From: Picosynechococcus sp. PCC 7002
GTDB taxonomy: Bacteria; Cyanobacteriota; Cyanobacteriia; Cyanobacteriales; MRBY01
DNA length: 64,000 bases
Assembly: GCF_963860125.1 (NCBI RefSeq)
Contig: NZ_CAWLFA010000001.1
Coordinates: 2,790,001-2,854,000 of the forward strand
Direction of reading: 5' to 3'
The position numbers and the translations under genes are program-made. Below, in pieces: positions 15,213 through 24,290 of this stretch; the first letter of the stretch is position 1; the number at the start of each line of letters is the position of its first letter. Under the pieces are notes generated by a model, which searched no databases, had not been told where the DNA came from, and was given only the letters and a program-made list of their open reading frames with translations.

Positions 15213-16850
15213 ATGCGACAAAGTTTATGGGCTAGACAAAATGGGTTGGGGCGATCGCCTTGGGTTTGGGTTGGGTTAATTTGCCTTGGTGCTTGTAATG
15301 GACAGTCTATTAGTTTGGAGGAACAGCCAGGGGACGTAACAGCGCCATCTACCCCGGCCAATTGTCCCAGCACCGATGGAGCAGCCCAACGATTAACGAT
15401 TCAAGCGGATCTGTCGGTGGCGGATCAGTTCGATTTTACGGCGTGGGACATTCAAGCTGATTCAGATACTGTGACGGTGCAAACTCGGCATCATCAATTG
15501 GTTTTTTGTCGGGAAACCCAGAGTTGGGCGATTCTGCCGCCAACCACGGACAACACCTCTAATGCCGTTCAGGATCAGGAGTTGCTTTTAGCAGGGGAAG
15601 ATCCGGCGTTTCAAACAGTCGAGCTAGCGGGAGAAGCCTATCAATACCGTGTCCTCTTACGGCCAAATCCTTTTCTAGATTTTGAGAATCCCCCCGAAAA
15701 GGCAATTTTTGAACTGATTCCCCCAGGGGAAACCGAGGCGATCGCCTTAGATCTTTATACCCTCGAACAGTTGCGGGCCAGTGGCATTGGTGCGGATCTA
15801 GGCATTCCCACGGTGACAGCGGCCATTCCTGTCGAAGACACGTTATTTTTTGCGGTTTCCTCAGAGCAAGGGGAAGGTTTTAGCGGTTTGAGTAGCCTGA
15901 TTCGTTATGAACCAAGCACCGACAGCCTCGAATTACAGCAGCCGGACGAACTGATCGCCACCCAAATTACTGACATCCAGGCCACAATCAACGACGATCA
16001 AACAACTCTTTGGTTGGGGACAAAATATGCCGCCGAAGGTTCAAGCCTCATTCCCGCACGGGGCTTGGTGGCCTATGAATTTAATCAAGATTGGCGTGAT
16101 GGCAAAATCTCGTTTCACACGATTCACAACAGTCCCTTGATCGGGGCGATTCCCACCCAACTCCACGCTGAGGGCGATGTGCTCTGGGTGGCGACGGGGA
16201 ATGGGATTTGTAACATTCAGTGGCGCAATATTGACCAGTGGGACGCGTGGAATTGTTGGCGCTTTGCCCTAGAAGCCCAGGTGCCAGAGTCAGGCTTACC
16301 TATTTATCGCAGTCTGTTGGCAGAAACTCCCAGCACCACCCTAACCGCAGCCACCGCCGAGGTGCTCTGGTGGGCGAGTACCGTCCCCTTTGGCATTGCC
16401 CATGAACAGCCGAAGAAGGGACGCTTTGAAGTCGCTTATCCCACGGGTTTTCGGGTGACGGTACCAGAAGGGGCTTTTCAGTGGGACAGTGAACCAGACA
16501 CAACCGATTTACTCCCCTGGGAAGACCGCCTCTACTGGCCCGGCGAAGAATGGCATTGGGCAGGCGATCGCTTTGGGCGGAGTTTCGATGAAGTGATGGG
16601 GCAACAGGTGGGCCTGGGGCCAGTGGGCATTAGTGAGCAGGGCTATAACCCTGAAGGGATCCAGGATCTCAATGCCCTGCGGGGAGACTTAACACTTTTT
16701 GCCCTCGACCTAGACAGTACCACCGTGGATTATTTTTCCGGCTGGGTGGACGATGCTCTCCTCGAACCCGACTTTACCCTCGTTCCTTCTGAGAAAAAAC
16801 CAATCACAACGGAGTCTCCCCTCAAGGCGATCGCCACTGAACTTTTCTAG
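15213..16850 (+). CDS. Predicted periplasmic lipoprotein, propeller-like
   Basis: A 545-residue protein with a lipoprotein signal ending LGAC. The mature part is beta-rich with repeating segments such as LWLGTKYAAEG and LWVATGNGICNIQWRN, like the blades of beta-propellers of the sensor-propeller kind. I do not recognise a named family. Start at ATG 15213, directly after a GTG at 15210. It is divergent from the ferredoxin gene and precedes the secreted-repeat genes by about 100 bases. Whether it belongs to that system is unknown. Confidence 0.8.
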   Translation: MRQSLWARQNGLGRSPWVWVGLICLGACNGQSISLEEQPGDVTAPSTPANCPSTDGAAQRLTIQADLSVADQFDFTAWDIQADSDTVTVQTRHHQLVFCRETQSWAILPPTTDNTSNAVQDQELLLAGEDPAFQTVELAGEAYQYRVLLRPNPFLDFENPPEKAIFELIPPGETEAIALDLYTLEQLRASGIGADLGIPTVTAAIPVEDTLFFAVSSEQGEGFSGLSSLIRYEPSTDSLELQQPDELIATQITDIQATINDDQTTLWLGTKYAAEGSSLIPARGLVAYEFNQDWRDGKISFHTIHNSPLIGAIPTQLHAEGDVLWVATGNGICNIQWRNIDQWDAWNCWRFALEAQVPESGLPIYRSLLAETPSTTLTAATAEVLWWASTVPFGIAHEQPKKGRFEVAYPTGFRVTVPEGAFQWDSEPDTTDLLPWEDRLYWPGEEWHWAGDRFGRSFDEVMGQQVGLGPVGISEQGYNPEGIQDLNALRGDLTLFALDLDSTTVDYFSGWVDDALLEPDFTLVPSEKKPITTESPLKAIATELF

Positions 16851-16947
16851 ATAATTTTCTGGGGCGGAAGAAAAAAACTGCATAAGCAAAATTTCTGGTC
16901 ACTATCACCTGGCAACACACAACAATCAATCAACAGGTAACTGACCC

Positions 16948-17427
16948 ATGACTACTTTCACTTTCTCTCGTCCCCAATCCCTCAAACTTGCTACCGCTGG
17001 TGCTTTCCTCGCTCTCGGTGTCCTAAGTATCGCTCAACCTGCTAAAGCCGATAATGTTTCTAGCAGCACAATGATTTCTAATCAAACCAGTGCCGCCGTC
17101 GGTGTGGGGAACTCCACTTCTAACACCATGGGCCAATCAAATTTCCAAAATCAGAGCGGCTTCTTTAGTGGTGGTAACAACGGCGCCCAGTCTACAATTG
17201 TCGGTTCCCAAACTGCCGTGGCTGATGGCTTTTTCAACAACGTCAACAACAACCTCGGTCAATCCAGCACCCAACTCCAATCCGACGCCTTTGGGTTCGG
17301 CAATAATGCCAGTGTCGCCCAGGTGGGTGCCAGCCAAACAGGCGCGGGGATTGGTTTCGGCAACAGCGTCAACAACAGCAGCTTCCAGAACAGCTTCCAA
17401 AACCAAAGCTCTATTTTTTCTTTCTAA
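16948..17427 (+). CDS. Secreted Asn/Gln/Gly/Ser repeat protein, curlin-like
   Basis: A 159-residue protein with a signal peptide (cleavage likely after AKA, residue 34). The mature part has no Lys, Arg, His, Glu, Cys, Tyr, Trp or Pro and consists of three tandem 42-residue repeats. The QT pairs at 46, 88 and 130, Asn at 55, 97 and 139 and Gln at 69, 111 and 153 are each spaced by exactly 42. This composition and the evenly spaced Gln/Asn are like curlin and other functional amyloids, so a self-assembling extracellular fibre subunit is my inference; the repeat differs in length from the about 22-residue CsgA unit (it could be two such units). AGGT lies upstream of the ATG. A hairpin terminator follows. 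Confidence 0.8.
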   Translation: MTTFTFSRPQSLKLATAGAFLALGVLSIAQPAKADNVSSSTMISNQTSAAVGVGNSTSNTMGQSNFQNQSGFFSGGNNGAQSTIVGSQTAVADGFFNNVNNNLGQSSTQLQSDAFGFGNNASVAQVGASQTGAGIGFGNSVNNSSFQNSFQNQSSIFSF

Positions 17428-17436
17428 GACCAACAC

Positions 17437-17483
17437 CAGGGCAGTGGTTTAACCCAACTCTCCGTTCACAACTGCCCTGTTTT
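17437..17483 (+). terminator. Long-loop terminator or attenuator
   Basis: CAGGGCAGT (17437-17445) is the perfect complement of ACTGCCCTG (17471-17479), with a 25-base loop and TTTT after it. It lies between the repeat-protein gene and the next secreted-protein gene, so it may make the first gene's message more abundant. Confidence 0.6.
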
Positions 17484-17512
17484 CCCCTGTTCCCTTCACC
17501 GAGGCCAAATCA

Positions 17513-17941
17513 ATGAAAATTCTCTTTGCTGGTTCCCCCTTCTGGATTATCTTTACCCCTTCCTTACTTGTACCCGTGACTTCTATCGGGATGCCCGTCC
17601 AGGCCGCCTGTGTGATGACCGATGTGTCCCTCCAAGTGGCAATCCACGGTTCTCCAACTCCCGCTAACCAAAGTAACCAAGTCTTTATGGGTACGGGCAA
17701 CCAACCCTGCTGGGGCAATACCACGACCAACACGAGCAGCCAGCTTTATGTCGGCTCTGGTAACGCCACCCAACAACGCACCAGTAGTCACTTTGTTGAT
17801 GGCAATGGCGCGAGTCCCCTGGCTCCCTACGGCATCCAAAGTCCGACCATTGGCACCCAAATTAGTGTTCCCATTGATATCTATAGTCCCGCCCATGATC
17901 CAAATTTCATGGAGTCCCTGGGATTACCCCTCAGCCCTTAA
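17513..17941 (+). CDS. Small secreted protein, Asn/Gly/Thr-rich
   Basis: A 142-residue protein with a signal peptide (cleavage near QA-A, about residue 32). The mature part has short imperfect repeats (SNQVFMGTGNQ, SSQLYVGSGNAT) of about 21 residues and two Cys (C33 and the one in NQPCWG). I do not recognise it. Its place right after the 42-residue-repeat protein suggests a minor or nucleating partner, like CsgB to CsgA; that is inference from order and composition only. Confidence 0.7.
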   Translation: MKILFAGSPFWIIFTPSLLVPVTSIGMPVQAACVMTDVSLQVAIHGSPTPANQSNQVFMGTGNQPCWGNTTTNTSSQLYVGSGNATQQRTSSHFVDGNGASPLAPYGIQSPTIGTQISVPIDIYSPAHDPNFMESLGLPLSP

Positions 17942-17982
17942 ATCGACCACTTACTTTTTACTCGCCCCCGGAGAAACCAACC

Positions 17983-18396
17983 ATGTTTAACACAACTCAC
18001 AAGCTCGCTGTTTTTGGTTTAACAATGTTACTGCCCCTTAGTTTTGTCCCTGGGGCGATCGCCGACGACTATCAACCCTGGCTAAGCGTAGAAGAGGCCA
18101 AAGAATTCTGTAATACCCAGGAAATGGAAGACATGACCCAGGTGAACAGTTTCCACAACGAGGCCACAGTGACCGATAGCACCAGCACCCCGGACAGTAC
18201 CACAACCCAGCATATCGATGCCCAAAATACTGGTTGGGGCATGCAAACCATCGGTTCCATGAGTGCCAAGGATTGCTCTGCCGTTATCCAAGCAGAAGCC
18301 CACCGTTACGCCACCTACCAACAGCTAGAAAACGTGCGCTATGTGAATGACTCTAATTTGCGCCAAGGTCTTTTGGGGAATATGTTGGCTTGGTAA
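17983..18396 (+). CDS. Small secreted protein of unknown function
   Basis: A 137-residue protein with a signal peptide ending near AIA-DD (about residue 27). The mature part has a Thr/Ser-rich middle (TDSTSTPDSTTTQ) and two Cys. The C-terminal half is helical (AVIQAEAHRYATYQQLENVRYV). No family recognised. It is the third gene of the secreted set, 41 bases after the second; a terminator-like hairpin closes the set. Confidence 0.7.
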   Translation: MFNTTHKLAVFGLTMLLPLSFVPGAIADDYQPWLSVEEAKEFCNTQEMEDMTQVNSFHNEATVTDSTSTPDSTTTQHIDAQNTGWGMQTIGSMSAKDCSAVIQAEAHRYATYQQLENVRYVNDSNLRQGLLGNMLAW

Positions 18397-18425
18397 CCGG
18401 TTGTTAAGAAAAAGCTCAATTAAGA

Positions 18426-18475
18426 TGTATAGCGACAGGATAATGATACTTACAAAAACACCGCTATGCATTTTT
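18426..18475 (+). terminator. Terminator closing the secreted-protein genes
   Basis: TGTATAGCG (18426-18434) pairs with CGCTATGCA (18462-18470), nine pairs including one G-U, with a 27-base loop and a TTTTT run. It is the same long-loop design as at 17437-17483 and separates the secreted genes from the regulatory genes. Confidence 0.6.
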
Positions 18476-18503
18476 GCTTGAATGGGGAACCCAAGGGGAG
18501 ATC

Positions 18504-19922
18504 ATGAGTTATCCGAAGCAGTACTGGCATCTATACCGCATCAGTCTCCAGCATCGCCAAGGATACCACTGGACACCGCTCCCGACCGCCCAAACTTGGT
18601 TAGAGACCACAACTTTTTCGGCTAACACTTTACCAGAGCAGCTCCTCCAGGTCTTTCAAGGCAACCAAGGGGAACCATATTATCAGGCATTAGCAGGGCT
18701 ATGTTTACGGTGTTACGTCTCCCAACCGATTCTCCAAAGTTGCCAACGCCTCGCGAGTTTATTTAGTGCCCAACAGAATTTTTCTTACCAAGACCTTTTG
18801 CCTCTGGTGCTCCACGACGACGGCCAGAGGTTAATTTTGATCGACGAGGCCACGGACAGCAATCAAGTCCAACTCAACGAAGCGGCCCAACTTAGCCCCT
18901 GTCAGTTTCAGATTTTTGCGGTGGAAATTCTCCGCTCCTATGGGGCTCAACGGGAAAATAAACTCAGTTTGAAAAATTGGGCTTTTTTGAAAACGAAACA
19001 ACATCCAGAGATTCGGGCTTTTTTAGCGGAATTTGGGTTTCAGCACCTCACGGATTGGGCCTTGTTAAACCGCGCCCGCAAAAGTCAGTTTGAGCAGTTA
19101 GTGCCTGCGGATCAATGTCTGCTGAAGGCTTTCCATGGGGTGTATCGTCGCGATCGCCGCCAACAGACGAAACAACGCACCAAATGCCAGACTCCCACGG
19201 AAGCACAACTTTTGGAAATGGATGCCTACTGCGTTGACCAGGGTTATCCGAGCCGCGCCCCGAAGTTACTCCTGGGGGATTTGCATCGCCTCGCGGAACA
19301 GTTGCGGCAGTATGATATTTGGCGATCGCGGGAAAGTTTAGAAACCTACGACGCCGACAGTGGTGACTATGCCCCCAGGCGGGATCTTCCCCACGAAAGC
19401 CTCGATGAAGGGAACCTCGAACAACGGGAGCTGATCCAATTTTTGCATAACCAATTGGCGATCGCCTTTGACGAGAGCCTCCAGGACAACCTCAAACAAA
19501 AACAACAAAAACTCGCCAAGAGCAAACGCTACAAACCTTTTGCTGATCGATACTTGCAAGGTCTTTTTCTCTATTACATCGAGGCCCAATCCCTCGCCGA
19601 AATTGCCCCCCAACTGGGCATGAGTAGCTGGGATCAAGCCCGCCGCATCCTCAATCCTGGGGATCTGCTGAATCAAGTGCGCCGCCAAACCACGGAAAAA
19701 TTGCTCGCAAAACTCCTCGATCTCGCCCACCAAAAAGGACTGACTGGCCCAGAACCCGACCCAAACTACCTAAGTTCCCTTTGCCAGCAACTAGAACAAT
19801 TTGTAGACCAAGAACTGTTTACGGAGGCCGCCGCTGAAATCCGCAGTGGCAAGAACCGTCGCTTTGACAGTGCCTACGCCCAAAAACTAAAGCATTACTT
19901 AACGAATGCCACCCCAAACTAA
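18504..19922 (+). CDS. Sigma/HTH-like regulatory protein
   Basis: A 472-residue protein. The middle part is basic (AFHGVYRRDRRQQTKQRTKC). Near residues 355-400 YIEAQSLAEIAPQLGMSSWDQARRIL has the look of a sigma-region-4 type helix-turn-helix. Proteins of this type next to DUF1822 and CHAT genes are, as I recall, annotated as sigma-70-like in other cyanobacteria, but the core sigma-2 motif is not obvious to me. The ATG at 18504 has AGGGGAG just upstream; an upstream TTG at 18474 is rejected. It is the first gene of the second operon, with DUF1822 34 bases downstream. It is a likely regulator of the system. Confidence 0.7.
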   Translation: MSYPKQYWHLYRISLQHRQGYHWTPLPTAQTWLETTTFSANTLPEQLLQVFQGNQGEPYYQALAGLCLRCYVSQPILQSCQRLASLFSAQQNFSYQDLLPLVLHDDGQRLILIDEATDSNQVQLNEAAQLSPCQFQIFAVEILRSYGAQRENKLSLKNWAFLKTKQHPEIRAFLAEFGFQHLTDWALLNRARKSQFEQLVPADQCLLKAFHGVYRRDRRQQTKQRTKCQTPTEAQLLEMDAYCVDQGYPSRAPKLLLGDLHRLAEQLRQYDIWRSRESLETYDADSGDYAPRRDLPHESLDEGNLEQRELIQFLHNQLAIAFDESLQDNLKQKQQKLAKSKRYKPFADRYLQGLFLYYIEAQSLAEIAPQLGMSSWDQARRILNPGDLLNQVRRQTTEKLLAKLLDLAHQKGLTGPEPDPNYLSSLCQQLEQFVDQELFTEAAAEIRSGKNRRFDSAYAQKLKHYLTNATPN

Positions 19923-19956
19923 CCCCTAATCTTGCTTGACGCCGAGGAGCCCCAAA

Positions 19957-20961
19957 ATGTTCACCCAATCTGAATTCCGCCTACTGATCCCCGAAGAAAT
20001 TACCCTCAGCGAGCTTGACTATGCCCTCGTCCAAACCTGGCCTGCTGGAAATTTGCCAGAAGCTGACCAGTGGCAAGCCTATCTAAACGGGCTGGGGTTA
20101 GTGGCCTTTGAAAATTGGCTTGGCGATCGCCTCCCAGAAAAACGTCGCCAGCGGGATCTCACTTATCTGTCCCAAGTGGCCTATGTGACCATAGGGGATT
20201 TTAAAGTTTGTCTCCTGGCTCAAAGCGATTACCTCGACGAACAGGTACTCTGGCCCCAGGAATATCTTGAACAACCGGAACTCGCCGCCCATTTCTACGG
20301 CATTGTCGAAGTAGATGAAGAAGCAGAAACCGTCATTTTACGAGGAATTAGTCGGGGCGATCGCCTCCAAACTGCCCCCAAACGGGATGGCCATTATTGC
20401 CTCAGCCTCGATCACTTTGATGCCGAACTGAACCATTTCCTCGCCGACTGCCGTTACCTTTCCCCGGCCGCTATTCCCCTCCCTGTGAATGTCTTCGCGG
20501 AACTGAAAGCCCAAGTCACCGAAACCGCTACCAAACTCGGCAACTGGTTTAATAATGTCCTCGACCAAGGTTGGCAGGCCCTCGATCAGTTGATGCTGCC
20601 TGAAGCCCAGCTCGCCTTTGCCACCCGTAACCTCAGCGAAGATATCCAAGCCGGAAAGCTTCTCGATCTTGGTTTGAGCCTGGGCAATGAACAGGTGGTT
20701 CTCCTCGTCACCCTTGCCCCCACCGACGAAGACGATAAAGTTCGCATCCAGGCGCGACTCCTCCCCTTTGAGGCAGAGTATCTCCCGGCAAATCTCAGTA
20801 TTTCCCTCAAGTCAAAATCCGGCAAGGTGCTGCAAACGATCACCAGTCGCCAACAGGACAGCTACATTCAACTCAAACCCTTCAAGGGTGTTCCCGGTAA
20901 AGTATTTCAAGTGGAGGTAAGCGGCGATGGTTGCACCGTCAACGAAACCTTTGAAATTTAA
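19957..20961 (+). CDS. DUF1822-family protein
   Basis: A 334-residue soluble protein. It has the layout I associate with DUF1822: N-terminal helical part (FENWLGDRLPEKRRQRDLTY), a beta-rich core (FYGIVEVDEEAETVILRG), and a C-terminal beta-sandwich (KVRIQARLLPFEAEYLPANLSISLKS). The function of the family is unknown; it occurs beside sigma-like and CHAT genes in cyanobacteria. The ATG at 19957 has GAGGAG seven bases upstream. Its end overlaps the CHAT gene by 35 bases, so the two are translationally coupled. Confidence 0.8.
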   Translation: MFTQSEFRLLIPEEITLSELDYALVQTWPAGNLPEADQWQAYLNGLGLVAFENWLGDRLPEKRRQRDLTYLSQVAYVTIGDFKVCLLAQSDYLDEQVLWPQEYLEQPELAAHFYGIVEVDEEAETVILRGISRGDRLQTAPKRDGHYCLSLDHFDAELNHFLADCRYLSPAAIPLPVNVFAELKAQVTETATKLGNWFNNVLDQGWQALDQLMLPEAQLAFATRNLSEDIQAGKLLDLGLSLGNEQVVLLVTLAPTDEDDKVRIQARLLPFEAEYLPANLSISLKSKSGKVLQTITSRQQDSYIQLKPFKGVPGKVFQVEVSGDGCTVNETFEI

Positions 20962-23900
20962 TTGGCTCAGTGATGCTAGCGTCACCATTTCCCTGGCCTT
21001 TGGTCGGGGGAGCCTCACCGAAGGGTTTCCGACAATCACAGCCCAGATTTGGGAGATGGATGTTCCTTTACCCCAGCAATTTGTCGGGCAACTGCCACCT
21101 TTCCCAGACCTGCTCAATAGTCTGCAGCAGTGGCAAACGGTTTATCTCGCCCTCGCCCAGCGGCTGCAATTGGGACGACAGCGACAGGCCGAGGGAATGC
21201 GCAGTTTTGACGATGATGACGATGATTTTGAGATCGAAGAAGACGCCGTTACCCATGTGTCCCAGGTCAGCTTTGAGGACTTGTCCCAGCGGCTCCAACG
21301 GCAACTGAATGAATGGCTCCTCAGCCCCGGATTTACGCCCATTGTCCAGGCACTGCGATCGCATCTTTCCCCAGAGATGCCCCTGCGGTTAATTTTGCAG
21401 ACAGATGACCCACACCTGCACCATTTGCCCTGGCAGGGTTGGCAATTTTTGGTGGATTATCCCCTAGCGGAAGTGGCCCTCAGTCAGCCCCAGTTCTACC
21501 GTTTAAAGGAGATTACCCCCCAGAAAAAACGGCAACAGGTGCGCATTTTGGCGATCCTCGGTAGTAGCCAGGGCATCGATCTGACGGCGGAACAACAACA
21601 ACTCTCTGAAATTCCCGATGCGGAGGTGCAATTTTTAACGCAACCCTCCCGCCAAGAATTTGATACGGCCCTCTGGGATGACCAGGGTTGGGATATTTTA
21701 TTTTTCGCGGGCCACAGTCAAACAGAACAACAAACGGGCCGCCTCTATCTCCACGACGGGCCAGAACACCGCAGCTTAACCCTGGAGCATTTACAGGAAG
21801 GCCTGCGCACAGCTTTGGAACGGGGGTTGCAGTTGGCAATTTTTAACTCCTGTGATGGCTTGGGTTTAGCGAATAGTTTAGGTAATCTCCAGATTCCCGT
21901 GACCATTGTGATGCGCGAACCGGTGCCGAATCGAGTCGCCCAGGACTTTTTTCAGCGTTTTCTCGAAGGTTATGCGATCGCCCAACTGCCCCTTTATCAA
22001 GCAGTGAAACAGGCTCGACGTCAACTGCAAGGCCTAGAAAATGATTATCCTGGGGCTGCTTGGCTACCAATCATTTGCCAAAATAGCGCTTTATTGCCCC
22101 CCACTTGGTTGCAACTCGGTGGTTTGCCCCCCTGTCCCTATCGCGGTTTAAATACCTTCCAGGAACAGGATGCGGCGGTTTATTTCGGACGGGAAAGTCT
22201 GCGAGAAAAGTTGGTAGAACGGCTCCAAAGCCAACCGCTGTTACCGTTGGTGGGGGCATCCGGTAGTGGGAAATCATCCCTGGTGTTTGCGGGGATTGTG
22301 CCCCAGTTGCGACAGGATGCCCGGTACGATTGGGCGATCCAGGTGATGCGTCCGGAAAATGATCCTGTGGCAAAGTTGGCCCATGCGGTGGCGATGTGGC
22401 AGCCCGATATTTCAGAAACAAAATTGTTGCAATCCTTCCGAGGGGATACTCAAAGTTTAGGGACAGCGTTAGGACAAATTCAGCAAACCCAACCAAGGCA
22501 AACCCGCCGACTGTTGATCATCGATCAATTCGAGGAACTTTTTACCCTTAATCACCCAGAGGCACAGCGGCAATTTTTAGATCTGTTGGTGGCCGCCATC
22601 CAAGAAGCGCCCCAGTTTGTGGTGCTGCTTACTCTGCGGGCCGATTGTGTTGGGCCAGTGCTAGAACATCCCGGCCTGGGGAAACTCTGGCAACGCCATG
22701 AACCAGAATTTTTGCTGCCCCTTTCCCGTGCGGATCTCCAGGCGGCGATCGCCCAGCCAGCGGCCTTGATGGGCGTCCGGTTTGAGCCGGGTTTAGTGGA
22801 AAAAATAATCACAGAGGTACAAGACCAGGTGGGGAATTTACCCCTCCTCGAATTTGCCCTGACCCAACTGTGGCCCCACCAAGAGAAAGGTTGGCTTACC
22901 CATACCGCCTACGAAAATTTGGGGGGAATTACCGCCGCGCTCCGGGACTATGCCGAACAGGTCTATGGGAAACTCTCCGCTGACCAGCGGCCCCAGGTGC
23001 AAGCCCTCTTTTTGCAACTGATCCAAGTGCGGGAAGGGGCGGAGGCTACCCGACGGATTCTGCCGCAAACAGAAGTTAAAGCCTGGCCTCTCGCGTTGCA
23101 ATTAGCTTCAGAACGGCTGTTGACGACGAACCGCGACCCGATCCGCAACACTGAAACTGTCGAAATTGTCCATGAAGCGTTAATTCGTCACTGGCAACGT
23201 CTCCAGGGTTGGATTGCCGACAATGCTGATTTCCTACGGTGGCAAACCCGTTTAAATAACGCCATTGAGCAATGGGAAAGCCACAACAACAGCGACGGTT
23301 ATCTGTTGCGACAAGCGCCCTTGGTGGAGGCAGAGTTTTGGCTGGATAAAAGTCCCGATCGCCTCAGTGATGCCCAACGATTTTTTATCAACTTGGGTCT
23401 GGATTTGCGTACCCAAGAGGAAACGGCGATCGCCCTCAGGCAACAGCGAGAATTAGACCAGGAACGGCGGATCCGACGGGGAGCCCAAAAACTGGCGGTA
23501 CTTTCTTCTGTGGCTTTGGTATTGCTCGGTTTAGCGGGGGGCTGGACTTGGTGGGAACGCCAGCGATCGCTCAGAATTATCGAGACGGTTTCGATTAATA
23601 GCTCGGCCACAACTCCGACCCTCCTCCGGGATTTACCCCGGTTTCTGACCATTGCCCAACGGCGACAAAATACGGGGGACTTTGATTTGGCGATCGCCTA
23701 TTACCAGAAAATTTTGCAGGAGATCACCAAACTCCAGGCACGACCTGATTTAGCGGCGGCCCAGCAGCAGGAATTACAAAGCCTTGCCAGCCAAACAGAA
23801 CAACAATTGGTTGCGCTGATCCAACAGCAAAAATTGCCCACCCTCGAAACCGCCCTCGCCCAGGGAGAATTTGGCAGTCTCAAGCCCGAAACTAACCTTT

Positions 23901-24250
23901 TAGATTATGAAGATCAATATACCCCTGGGGCATTACGGGAAACTTATGGCCTCCTTTTACGTCCCCAGGGAACAAACGCTGACCTCAACCAGGACGGGGA
24001 AATCAATAACCCGACGGAAGCCCAGCAACTCCCCTGTCAGCTTCTCCAAGACCTTGAAGCCCTCTGGCGTGACCACACCGATCAACAATGTGGTTTCTAT
24101 GGCGATCGCTCCTTTTATGCCGCCCCGACCTGTGCGCCCCTCCAAGGCAGAACATTGACAGAAACGATTTTTGTGGGGGATTACGAGGCGATCGCCACGC
24201 AACTGAAAGCTTGCCAAGTGGCCCCAGAATCCGCCGATCCCTATGAATAA
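20927..24250 (+). CDS. CHAT protease / STAND NTPase with membrane anchor and EF-hand-like tail
   Basis: A 1107-residue fusion. Residues 200-400 form a CHAT (caspase-like) domain with the dyad H263 (FFAGHSQ) and C309 (IFNSCDG). About 405-760 is a STAND NTPase: Walker A GASGSGKS (443-450), Walker B LLIIDQFEE (529-537), and the conserved VHEALIRHW. A basic stretch (RRIRRGAQK) precedes one membrane segment (about 855-876), so the enzyme is probably cytosolic and the last 230 residues lie in the periplasm. That tail has a TPR-like stretch, an EF-hand-like loop D1019-x-N-x-D-G-x-I-N1027 and four Cys (1037, 1055, 1069, 1096) that may form disulfides. I infer a sensor tail controlling a cytosolic protease. 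GGAGGT lies eight bases before the ATG. Confidence 0.88.
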   Translation: MVAPSTKPLKFNWLSDASVTISLAFGRGSLTEGFPTITAQIWEMDVPLPQQFVGQLPPFPDLLNSLQQWQTVYLALAQRLQLGRQRQAEGMRSFDDDDDDFEIEEDAVTHVSQVSFEDLSQRLQRQLNEWLLSPGFTPIVQALRSHLSPEMPLRLILQTDDPHLHHLPWQGWQFLVDYPLAEVALSQPQFYRLKEITPQKKRQQVRILAILGSSQGIDLTAEQQQLSEIPDAEVQFLTQPSRQEFDTALWDDQGWDILFFAGHSQTEQQTGRLYLHDGPEHRSLTLEHLQEGLRTALERGLQLAIFNSCDGLGLANSLGNLQIPVTIVMREPVPNRVAQDFFQRFLEGYAIAQLPLYQAVKQARRQLQGLENDYPGAAWLPIICQNSALLPPTWLQLGGLPPCPYRGLNTFQEQDAAVYFGRESLREKLVERLQSQPLLPLVGASGSGKSSLVFAGIVPQLRQDARYDWAIQVMRPENDPVAKLAHAVAMWQPDISETKLLQSFRGDTQSLGTALGQIQQTQPRQTRRLLIIDQFEELFTLNHPEAQRQFLDLLVAAIQEAPQFVVLLTLRADCVGPVLEHPGLGKLWQRHEPEFLLPLSRADLQAAIAQPAALMGVRFEPGLVEKIITEVQDQVGNLPLLEFALTQLWPHQEKGWLTHTAYENLGGITAALRDYAEQVYGKLSADQRPQVQALFLQLIQVREGAEATRRILPQTEVKAWPLALQLASERLLTTNRDPIRNTETVEIVHEALIRHWQRLQGWIADNADFLRWQTRLNNAIEQWESHNNSDGYLLRQAPLVEAEFWLDKSPDRLSDAQRFFINLGLDLRTQEETAIALRQQRELDQERRIRRGAQKLAVLSSVALVLLGLAGGWTWWERQRSLRIIETVSINSSATTPTLLRDLPRFLTIAQRRQNTGDFDLAIAYYQKILQEITKLQARPDLAAAQQQELQSLASQTEQQLVALIQQQKLPTLETALAQGEFGSLKPETNLLDYEDQYTPGALRETYGLLLRPQGTNADLNQDGEINNPTEAQQLPCQLLQDLEALWRDHTDQQCGFYGDRSFYAAPTCAPLQGRTLTETIFVGDYEAIATQLKACQVAPESADPYE

Positions 24251-24290
24251 TTTGACGCATTATTTAGCCAAACCATTGAGGAAAAATACC

